A stretch of 64,000 nucleotides of DNA from Lewinellaceae bacterium (GTDB lineage: Bacteria; Bacteroidota; Bacteroidia; Chitinophagales; Saprospiraceae): positions 310,001 through 374,000 of the forward strand of contig JACJYO010000004.1 in the NCBI GenBank assembly GCA_020636075.1, written 5' to 3'. The notes beneath the pieces are model-generated. The model was given only the letters and a program-made list of their open reading frames with translations, was not told the origin of the DNA and ran no database searches. Both the position numbers and the translations under genes were made by a program. Positions 1-6,723 of the stretch are shown piece by piece (within the stretch, counting starts at the first letter, position 1; each line of letters starts with the position of its first letter).

Positions 1-1
1 T

Positions 2-112
2 AAGGACCCCGGCACCGATGCCGCCGTTTGGTCGGAATATCTTGAAACGGTGGTCAAACGCCGGGAAGGCTGGTCGGACCTTTACCGGGCGTGCAAGGAA
101 CTTGAAGGTTAG
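2..112 (+). CDS. C-terminal end of an unidentified protein (5' truncated by window edge)
   Basis: The frame beginning at base 2 is open for 36 codons and ends with TAG at 110-112. The encoded tail is charged and helical-looking (it reads KDPGTDAAVWSEYLE and finishes KELEG). The gene lies 107 bp upstream of the GGGP synthase on the same strand and is separated from it by a strong inverted repeat. Too little is present to name a family. It could be a chance open frame, but its length, composition and position directly before the next gene make a real gene end more likely. Confidence 0.5.
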   Translation, partial: KDPGTDAAVWSEYLETVVKRREGWSDLYRACKELEG

Positions 113-115
113 CGG

Positions 116-187
116 GTTTCTGGTTAGAAGGTTTCTGGTTGTTCATCTTCCGGGATATTTTTAACCAGAAACCTTCTAACCAGAAAC
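116..187. repeat. Perfect 25-bp inverted repeat (hairpin) upstream of GGGP synthase
   Basis: Arms at 116-140 and 163-187 are exact reverse complements built from the motif TTTCTGGTTA used twice per arm, with a 22-base A/T-rich loop. A third partial copy (AACCAGAAACC) lies at about 200-210, just before the GGGP synthase start. It may act as a terminator for the upstream gene or be a mobile palindromic repeat. No sequence-specific function can be assigned. Confidence 0.8.
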
Positions 188-219
188 TAGTAACCTCATA
201 ACCAGAAACCTTTTTTAGT

Positions 220-972
220 ATGCAACTGTACACCAAACTACTTAACGCTCAAGCTGCCGGCGAAAAACACCTCGCTGTGCTGATTGACCCGGGCAAGCTG
301 GCCCCGCGCCGGCTGGATCGCACCGTCGAATTGGCTATGGAATGCGGGGTACACTATTTTTTTATAGGCGGTAGTTTGGTCGTCAATAATATGCTCGATT
401 TGGTGCTAAGCGGCATCCGGGAGCGTTGCTCAATTCCGCTGGTGCTGTTTCCCGGCAGTTCCTTCCAACTCAGCTACCGGGCCGACGCCCTGCTCTTCCT
501 CTCCCTGATCAGCGGGCGCAATCCGGAGTTGCTCATTGGGCAGCACGTGCTTTCGGCGCCGTTTTTGAAAATGTCGCCGCTGGAAATTATTTCCACAGGC
601 TACATGCTGATTGACGGTGGGGTGCAAACAGCCGTGCAGTACATGTCGAACACCTACCCCATCCCGGCATCCAAAAACGACATTGCCGTATGTACCGCTT
701 TGGCCGGTGAAATGCTGGGCCTAAAAATGATCTACCTGGAAGCGGGTTCCGGTGCAAAAAATCCGGTGTCGGAGTCCATGATCGAAGCGGTGCGGGCCGC
801 TATTTCCGTACCGTTGATCGTTGGAGGGGGGATTCGGACACCGGAAAAAGCCGCGGCCAATTTTCACGCCGGGGCAGACCTGCTGGTGGTCGGTAATGCT
901 ATCGAGGAGCAACCGGAGCTGATCCGCGAGATGGCAGCCGTAGTGGAACAATTTAGTCCGTCAAAACCTTAA
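220..972 (+). CDS. Geranylgeranylglyceryl phosphate synthase family protein (GGGP/heptaprenylglyceryl-phosphate synthase-like, PcrB family)
   Basis: 250 residues forming one TIM barrel, the usual length for this family, which links sn-glycerol-1-phosphate to a polyprenyl diphosphate to form ether-lipid-type prenylglyceryl phosphates. Visible family motifs are LIDPGK (residues 21-26), IGGS (49-52), FPGS (77-80), YLEAGSGA (172-179), VGGGIRTPEK (201-210) and GADLLVVGN (218-226), which together form the phosphate-binding and prenyl-diphosphate site. In bacteria such enzymes are known from Bacillota and Bacteroidota; the prenyl chain length used here cannot be read from sequence by eye. It is followed 18 bp downstream by a membrane glycosyltransferase on the same strand, so the two may be cotranscribed. 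Confidence 0.9.
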   Translation: MQLYTKLLNAQAAGEKHLAVLIDPGKLAPRRLDRTVELAMECGVHYFFIGGSLVVNNMLDLVLSGIRERCSIPLVLFPGSSFQLSYRADALLFLSLISGRNPELLIGQHVLSAPFLKMSPLEIISTGYMLIDGGVQTAVQYMSNTYPIPASKNDIAVCTALAGEMLGLKMIYLEAGSGAKNPVSESMIEAVRAAISVPLIVGGGIRTPEKAAANFHAGADLLVVGNAIEEQPELIREMAAVVEQFSPSKP

Positions 973-990
973 CCAGCGTATTTTCACCAT

Positions 991-2505
991 GTGATCCTAC
1001 GGTACACCGGCATCTTCGCCCTGTTTTTCACCTTGACGGCCCTGGCCAGCCACTACCCTGACTGGCTTGACCTGCCCCCGGCATCCATCCATCAATGGCG
1101 GCAGGCCGATGGTGCAGCCCTGGCCTGGAACTATGCCCGCCATCCCAATTTAATGGCGCCCGAAGTCTGCAATTTATTTTCCGCCGCTGATGCGCATGCT
1201 GTGGGTGAATTCCCGCTGTTGTACTGGCTTTCGGGGTGCATCAGTCGCCATTTGGATCGGCCGGAATATCCCTTGCGCTGGATTGGGTTGGTACTGTTGT
1301 TTTTTGGCTGCTGGGCTTTTGGCTGGATACTCCTGCAACTGACCCGAAGCCCGCTGTTGGCGGCCGTGGGGGCAGGTTTGTTGCTCGGCGCCCCTATCCT
1401 CGTTTATTACGGCCCCGGCTTTTTGCCCGATGCACCGGCGTTTTGTTTTGTGTTGCTCATGGCGGCCGGCTTATTTAAGGCCGATCAAATGCAAAGCAAA
1501 GGCTGGCTTTTGGCAGCAACCGTATTTGCAACGGTGGCCGTGTTACTCAAACTCAGTATGGCAATCGGGCCGCTCGCTTTGGTATTGAGTTGGTTGGTGG
1601 CCAAAAAGCGAGATCGCTGGCAGTCTGCACCGCTATGGAACAGCTATTGGCCGTTGGGGGCAATGCTTGCACTGGTGGTACTCGTACTGGGTTTTCGCTG
1701 GTGGGTAGCCGACTATAATGCCGCACATCACACGGCTTATTTTCTCACGACTACCCGTCCGATATGGAACTACAGTTGGCCGTTTATCCTGGAAACATTC
1801 GGCCTGGTTGGCAAATCCGGCCTGCCGGTGTATGCGTCGGCGGGTTTGTACCTGGGGAGCATGGGAACACTTTGGCTATTGATACAACATTGGAAAACGA
1901 CGCCGCTTTTTCTCCGGCATGTGCTGCTGCTGACCGTGTTGGGCAGTGCAGGCTATTTTTTGCTTTGGTTTCGGATGTTTCGCGAACACGATTATTATTT
2001 CCTCTGCCTGCTTGCGATTCCGGCCCTGCTGCTGCTCATGGGCTTCCGGCTGGCCGTGCAGCGTTTTTCAGAAAAAAAACTCGTCTTCGCGTTAGGTATG
2101 TTGTGGCTGTTGGGACTCGGACACAACTACTACGCTCAGACAAAGCGCCTGCAACTGGCTTTCGCACCCCGCACCAGCGAAAACCTGCCGCCCGACGCCT
2201 TTTTACCGCCCGACGCCCTGACTACCGCAGGCATTCCGGTTTCCGCCCGAATCCTTTGTCCGCAAGACCCTTCGCCCAATATCGCGCTGCTGGCCTTGCA
2301 GCGGCAGGGCTGGACGGCCTATAATTTTGGCGACCGGATCACTGCCGACACTTTACACAAGTACCAGACGACATTTAACCTTACACACCTTGCCTTGCGC
2401 GATACCAACCTTTACAGCCCGTTCTTCCGGCAGTTTTTTCCAGCAAAAATTTGTGAAATACAAGGCTGGTATTTGTACCAGCAGGAAAACCCCAACGGGA
2501 AATGA
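991..2505 (+). CDS. Polytopic membrane glycosyltransferase, GT-C/GT39-like
   Basis: 504 residues, starting at a GTG; the ATG three bases earlier runs straight into TGA. The protein has an N-terminal membrane segment followed by about ten more hydrophobic stretches, and an early extracytoplasmic loop with acidic residues (the EFPLLYWLSG segment near residue 73). This arrangement is typical of GT-C transferases (dolichyl- or undecaprenyl-phosphate-sugar dependent, PMT/ArnT-like), in which the first loop carries the catalytic acid. The WRQADG motif near residue 36 recurs in many Bacteroidota proteins of this type. Substrate and acceptor are unknown. The final ~130 residues look soluble and may be an acceptor-binding domain. 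It could be another multi-spanning envelope enzyme, but GT-C is the best fit. Confidence 0.65.
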   Translation: MILRYTGIFALFFTLTALASHYPDWLDLPPASIHQWRQADGAALAWNYARHPNLMAPEVCNLFSAADAHAVGEFPLLYWLSGCISRHLDRPEYPLRWIGLVLLFFGCWAFGWILLQLTRSPLLAAVGAGLLLGAPILVYYGPGFLPDAPAFCFVLLMAAGLFKADQMQSKGWLLAATVFATVAVLLKLSMAIGPLALVLSWLVAKKRDRWQSAPLWNSYWPLGAMLALVVLVLGFRWWVADYNAAHHTAYFLTTTRPIWNYSWPFILETFGLVGKSGLPVYASAGLYLGSMGTLWLLIQHWKTTPLFLRHVLLLTVLGSAGYFLLWFRMFREHDYYFLCLLAIPALLLLMGFRLAVQRFSEKKLVFALGMLWLLGLGHNYYAQTKRLQLAFAPRTSENLPPDAFLPPDALTTAGIPVSARILCPQDPSPNIALLALQRQGWTAYNFGDRITADTLHKYQTTFNLTHLALRDTNLYSPFFRQFFPAKICEIQGWYLYQQENPNGK

Positions 2506-2560
2506 TGTAATTTTCAATATCAGCCTGCACAGGTCAAAAATTTACAAACCGAATACACCC

Positions 2561-2568
2561 TATCTTTG
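2561..2568 (+). promoter_or_regulatory. Bacteroidota-type -7 promoter element for nadA
   Basis: TATCTTTG matches the TAnnTTTG -7 consensus of the Bacteroidota primary sigma factor. It lies 84 bp before the chosen nadA ATG, so the transcript would have a leader of roughly 75 bases. No convincing -33 TTG is visible at the ideal distance. Confidence 0.5.
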
Positions 2569-2651
2569 TTACCCGTTTAGATGTGACCATCCCGCCGGAA
2601 CATTGTCCCAACGCCGGATTTATTTTTTCAAAAAAATACAGACCGATCAGC

Positions 2652-3674
2652 ATGACTGCCGAACTCGACCTTGCCACCAAAAAACTCGACCGCAATGGCT
2701 TCCTCGACCTCGATGTGGACCCCACGCTCGACCTCGTCGATGAAATCAACCGCCTGAAAAAAGAAAAAAACGCCGTGATCCTGGCCCACTATTACCAGGA
2801 ATCGGAAATCCAGGATGTGGCCGACTACATCGGCGATTCGCTGGGACTCTCCCAAAAAGCCGCCGAAACGGAAGCAGATATTATCGTGTTCGCCGGTGTG
2901 CATTTTATGGCCGAAACGGCCAAAATGTTGTCGCCCACCAAAAAAGTGCTGCTGCCCGATTTGAAAGCCGGTTGCTCGCTGGCCGACTCCTGCCCGCCCC
3001 ACCTGTTCAAAAAATTCAAGGAAAAATACCCCGACCACATCGTCGTGTCGTACATCAATTGCACGGCCGAACTCAAAACCCTCACCGACATTTGCTGTAC
3101 CAGTACCAACGCGCTGGCGGTCATCGAAAGCATCCCGAAAGATCAGCCCATCATTTTTGCTCCGGATAAGAATCTGGGCAAATACCTCGTCAAAAAAACG
3201 GGCCGCGATATGGTGCTCTGGAACGGCGCCTGCATGGTGCACGAGATTTTCAGCCACGAACGCATCGTCAAACTCAAGGCCCGCCACCCCAACGCCAAAT
3301 TTATCGCCCACCCAGAATGCGAACCGCATATCCTCGAGATAGCCGACTTCATCGGCAGTACCACCGGCCTGCTCAAACACACGATCAACGACCCGGCTAC
3401 CGAATTTATCGTGGCCACCGAAGCCGGCATATTGCACCAGATGCAAAAAGCCAGTCCGAACAAAACCTTCATTCCGGCGCCGCCAAACAACAACTGCGCC
3501 TGCAACGACTGCCCGCACATGAAGCGCAACACCATGGAGAAACTCTACCTCTGCATGGAATACGAACAGCCGGAAATTCTTTTGCCCGACTGGGTGATTG
3601 AACAAGGGGTGAAGTCGATCGACCGGATGTTGGAAATCTCGGAAAAAGCGGGCTTGGGGCTGGCTAAGGGTTGA
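2652..3674 (+). CDS. nadA: Quinolinate synthase A
   Basis: NadA condenses iminoaspartate (made by NadB) with dihydroxyacetone phosphate to form quinolinate in de novo NAD biosynthesis, using an oxygen-sensitive [4Fe-4S] cluster. The protein has 340 residues from the ATG at 2652; an in-frame GTG at 2583 would add 23 residues that look unlike the family. Signatures are ILAHYYQ (43-49), GDSLGLS (61-67), the cysteine in AGCSLADSCP (108), the cysteine in NGACMVHE (194) and the C-terminal NNNCACNDCPHM (C282, C284, C287). The three conserved cluster-ligand regions are therefore present. No nadB or nadC gene lies beside it in this window, so it appears to be transcribed alone. Confidence 0.97.
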   Translation: MTAELDLATKKLDRNGFLDLDVDPTLDLVDEINRLKKEKNAVILAHYYQESEIQDVADYIGDSLGLSQKAAETEADIIVFAGVHFMAETAKMLSPTKKVLLPDLKAGCSLADSCPPHLFKKFKEKYPDHIVVSYINCTAELKTLTDICCTSTNALAVIESIPKDQPIIFAPDKNLGKYLVKKTGRDMVLWNGACMVHEIFSHERIVKLKARHPNAKFIAHPECEPHILEIADFIGSTTGLLKHTINDPATEFIVATEAGILHQMQKASPNKTFIPAPPNNNCACNDCPHMKRNTMEKLYLCMEYEQPEILLPDWVIEQGVKSIDRMLEISEKAGLGLAKG

Positions 3675-3682
3675 TTTTTTTT

Positions 3683-3845
3683 ACCACGGAGGCACGGAGG
3701 ACACGGAGTTTTCCGCCTGCGGCGAAAAACATTTAGACAGGATTTACAGGATTAACCAAAATTGAACTTATTAATCCTGCAAATCCTGTCTAAACCAAAT
3801 TCGCCTAAGGCGAAAAAAACTCCGTGTCCTCCGTGCCTCCGTGGT
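3683..3845. repeat. 163-bp imperfect nested palindrome between nadA and the FAD monooxygenase
   Basis: Three nested inverted repeats share one centre: ACCACGGAGGCACGGAGG at 3683-3700 with its complement near 3828-3845; a TTTCGCC/GGCGAA pair near 3711-3727 and 3800-3814; and TAGACAGGATTTACAGGATT at 3734-3753 with its complement at about 3772-3792. The whole could fold into one long stem. The outer ACGGAGGnACGGAGG motif recurs near 30930 and 35090, so this is probably a member of a dispersed repeat family. It also lies where a nadA terminator would be expected. No gene is seen in 3675-3931. Confidence 0.8.
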
Positions 3846-3931
3846 GAAAAAACAACAATTAGCGCAAACCGATGCCACCTCCGCAGCCCAACCCGCGTCC
3901 ATCTATGGACCAAAATGATTAAGAAACTAGT

Positions 3932-5083
3932 ATGTCTAACCTAACCTTCACCATACTTGGCGCCGGGATCGCCGGTCTTTCCACGGCCATTGCCCTGAAA
4001 AAGGTCGGCATTCAGGCCCGTGTTTTCGAGGCCGCGCCGGCGTTTAAACCCCTCGGCGCCGGCTTGTTGCTGGCAGCCAATGCCGTACAGGCCTACCGGA
4101 AAATCGGCATTTCCGAAAAAATAATTGCCCGTGGCCGTGCCCTGCCCCTGTTCGAGATTCTGGACAACCGCGGATGCCCCATTTCCCAAATTGACGCTAC
4201 CGCCATTCAACAGAAATACGGTGTGCACAATTTTGCCATCCACCGGGCCGACCTGCACGAAGTGCTGCTGGAGCAACTCGCTGCCGATCAGGTGCAGTAC
4301 GGCAAACGCGCCATAGCCAGTTTGCCGGGCCCAAATGGCACTCAGGAAGTGCGCTTTGCCGACGGCAGCAGCCACAGCACCGATTTCCTGATCGTGGCCG
4401 ATGGCATTCACTCGGCAATTCGTCAACAATTGTTGCCCGGCGCTGCCGAGCGCTACGCCGGCTACACTTGCTGGCGTGCGGTGGTCGACGCGGGCAATAT
4501 CGACCAGACCAGCGCCACCGAAACCTGGGGAACAGCCGGGCGTTTTGGCATTGTGCCGCTGACTGAAAACCGGATTTACTGGTTTGCCTGCATAAACGCC
4601 CAGGAAAACAACCCGGCGTTGCGCGATTATCGCGTAGCCGACCTGCAACGGATTTTCGGCAATTTTCACAACCCGATCCCGGCCATTCTGGCGCAAACGC
4701 GCGACGCTGATCTGCTCTGGAACGATATTGTCGACCTGAAGCCAATCCCCCGTTTTGCCTTTGGAAACATCCTGCTCCTGGGCGACGCTGCGCATGCCAC
4801 CACACCCAACATGGGTCAGGGCGCCTGTCAGGCTATCGAAGATGCCGCGGTGCTGGCCGATGAGCTGAAAAAACAAACCGCCGATCCGGCCGCTGCCTTC
4901 CGGGTTTTTGAGCAACGGCGGTTGAAGCGTACACATTTTATTGTGAAAAACTCCTGGACGCTGGGGCGCATGGCACAATGGCAAAATCCGCTGCTTGCGG
5001 CATTGCGCAACGGACTGTTTCGCATGCTACCCGAACGGGTGAATGAAGCCCAACTGGAAAAGGTGCTGACTGTGGATTTTTAA
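3932..5083 (+). CDS. FAD-dependent aromatic monooxygenase (UbiH/PHBH/salicylate-hydroxylase-like)
   Basis: 383 residues, the normal length for class A flavoprotein hydroxylases, which use NAD(P)H and O2 to hydroxylate a substrate. The N-terminal Rossmann motif is ILGAGIAGLSTA (about residues 8-19). The second FAD/NAD-contact motif appears as IVADGIHSAIR (about 153-163). The ribityl-binding GDAAHATTPNMGQGA lies near residue 283. The protein is closest in look to the zeaxanthin epoxidase/salicylate hydroxylase branch, but the substrate cannot be inferred. There is no membrane segment. Its stop lies only 4 bp from the end of the convergent HEAT-like gene. The upstream gap is filled by a palindromic repeat, so its promoter is unclear. 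Confidence 0.85.
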   Translation: MSNLTFTILGAGIAGLSTAIALKKVGIQARVFEAAPAFKPLGAGLLLAANAVQAYRKIGISEKIIARGRALPLFEILDNRGCPISQIDATAIQQKYGVHNFAIHRADLHEVLLEQLAADQVQYGKRAIASLPGPNGTQEVRFADGSSHSTDFLIVADGIHSAIRQQLLPGAAERYAGYTCWRAVVDAGNIDQTSATETWGTAGRFGIVPLTENRIYWFACINAQENNPALRDYRVADLQRIFGNFHNPIPAILAQTRDADLLWNDIVDLKPIPRFAFGNILLLGDAAHATTPNMGQGACQAIEDAAVLADELKKQTADPAAAFRVFEQRRLKRTHFIVKNSWTLGRMAQWQNPLLAALRNGLFRMLPERVNEAQLEKVLTVDF

Positions 5084-5087
5084 GTAA

Positions 5088-5619
5088 TTAGCCTCCAAGG
5101 CGCCTCAAAATTTTTTGCGCCCGGTTCTTAAACCCCGCAGTGCCATGCGGCAGGTGTTCTTCCAGAAGGAGGCGCAGTTCCGATTTTAGTTCGGGAATTT
5201 TTTGGCAAATTTTTTCCAACACCGACATCGAAAATACGCGGATAGCCACCGCCTCCTGCGGGTCGGCCAGGAAGCCAAAACAGGCGTCGGCAAGGTCGTC
5301 CAGAATGCTACCGGGGATAGCCATATCCTGCAGCACCCGCACGACATTGCGTTTTACCGCATCGTGCACCCCCGGCTCCCGCATTTTGGACACCATTTTG
5401 GGTAGCCAGGGCTCCAGCAGCCAGGGTGTTTTATCGGCAATGGTGCTGATCACCCAGGCTGCTCGTTGGCTGAGCCGGTAGTTGTCACCCAGAAAAACAA
5501 CCATGAGCGCGGCCAGCCTGTCGCTGTCGTGGCCAATCCAACTGGCCAGGCGCTTCGCCTGGGGTTTGGAATGCTCCAGCAGGAGTTGTTCTGCGATAAA
5601 CTGGGCGGAGTGTCGACAT
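5088..5619 (-). CDS. HEAT-repeat-like protein, apparently frameshifted near its start
   Basis: The continuous part read from the internal ATG at 5504 is an all-helical protein of 138 residues with HEAT-like amphipathic helices (RAAWVISTIADKTPWLLEP, VKRNVVRVLQDM, VAIRVFSMSVLEKI). Good coding sequence continues upstream of 5504 in the same frame for about 34 more codons, but no start codon is found there. An ATG at 5619 becomes in-frame if one C of the CCC run near 5602-5604 is removed, giving an N-terminus MSTLRQFIAEQLLLEH. I infer a gene of about 176 residues carrying one extra base. It would start 4 bp after the ankyrin gene stop, so the two look cotranscribed. Function is unknown; such proteins usually mediate protein contacts. 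Confidence 0.55.
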
Positions 5620-5623
5620 GATT

Positions 5624-6246
5624 TTATTTCGAAGGACTTTTTTGGAGTACCGCTTTCACCTGTTCAAAATCGGCGCGTGTGGAGTAGCCGTCGCCCGAGA
5701 AATATTGGTCGACCTCTTCGAGAAAATCGCCCAGTGTTTTCCCATCGGTGCGTTGGTAGTGCAAATCAGCCCCTTATTGAGGAGCGCCGTGCAAATGCGC
5801 CAGCGTTGGTTTGCCGCTGCATGCAGGAGGGCGGATGTTTCCATAGTGTCTACGTCGGTGTACAGGGTGTTGGGATTAGCGCCGGCTTCGAGCAAGACTT
5901 CAACAGATTCGTTGGGTTGCTTGTAGGACGTGATTGATTCGAAGAGCAGCGGGCGTTTGAAATACGCATCGCGGGCATTGGGGTCGGCGCCGTGTTGGAG
6001 CAGGAGACGAAGCAAAGGGGCATAGCCGGCGGTAGCCGACCAGTATGAATGGGATTTTCGGTCGTGTCGGCGGTATTGATTTGCACACCTGCGTCGAGTA
6101 GTAGACGGACACATTCGGTTTTCCGCTTCACGGTAGGAGGTATAGGTTGCTTCGCTTACAGCAAATTCGAGCAGGTTGCCTTCCTCTCCGGTACTTTCAG
6201 TGAGTTTGGATACCGGCTGCTCCGCCACCAGTTTTTTACTTTTCAA
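5624..6246 (-). pseudogene. Ankyrin-repeat protein with several frameshifts
   Basis: Ankyrin repeats are recognisable but spread over three frames: GNLLEFAVSEA at the start, then CVRLLLDAGVQINTAD in a second frame, then PLLRLLLQHGADPNARD and VEVLLEAGANPNT back in the first, and finally a tail (ADLHYQRTDGKTLGDF ... KSPSK) in the third. The shifts lie near 6130, 6050 and 5770; the last is explained by one G missing from a G-run. Repaired, the gene would encode about 205 residues, starting at a TTG that overlaps the stop of the upstream membrane-protein gene and ending at TAA 5624-5626. Ankyrin repeats bind proteins; no partner is known. Either a decaying gene or local sequence errors. Confidence 0.7.
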
Positions 6247-6617
6247 CTGTTCCCGTCGTAAATCGCCAGGGCAATGTTTTGTTTTTGGGAATCCTGAAAC
6301 CAGAGCGTGCCGTCATCGTTGTAACCGGCCGGTGTTAGCGCTTTCCATTTGCTGATATTGGTCCAAACGGAGTCGGCTGCATACAGGGCAAAGGGGAGCA
6401 AGATGATGCCAAAAGCAGCATATTTGGCGGCTTTGTACGGCAGCAGGTTGAGGGTCAGGAGTGCGACCAGAGCCATGATGGCGAGATAATAAATTGCTTG
6501 TCCCATGCCGCGGCCGGCTGCATCGCCGCCTTTGGTGGGGAAAAGTGTTTCGGCGCCCACTAAAATAGCGAGGAGAACGATGACGATCCAATTGATGACG
6601 GTGACTACTTTCAACAT
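6243..6617 (-). CDS. Small integral membrane protein, unknown function
   Basis: 124 residues from the ATG at 6617 (MLKVVTVINWIVIVLL...). A longer frame from 6707 exists, but its extra residues are hydrophilic and unlike a membrane protein start. Three or four hydrophobic helices are visible (residues about 4-22, 45-62 and 66-88), followed by a ~40-residue polar tail containing PAGYNDDGTLWFQDS. The stop overlaps the TTG start of the ankyrin gene, indicating an operon of membrane protein, ankyrin and HEAT-like genes. No family was recognised. Confidence 0.6.
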   Translation of the reverse strand: MLKVVTVINWIVIVLLAILVGAETLFPTKGGDAAGRGMGQAIYYLAIMALVALLTLNLLPYKAAKYAAFGIILLPFALYAADSVWTNISKWKALTPAGYNDDGTLWFQDSQKQNIALAIYDGNS

Positions 6618-6723
6618 GGTTATATGGTTGGATGGTTGAGCCGAATCCGGTTTCCGGCCCATGCTTTCGTTGAACATGCGACTCGGATACCGGTTTCGGG
6701 CGCTCAAAAATACACGTTCAACC

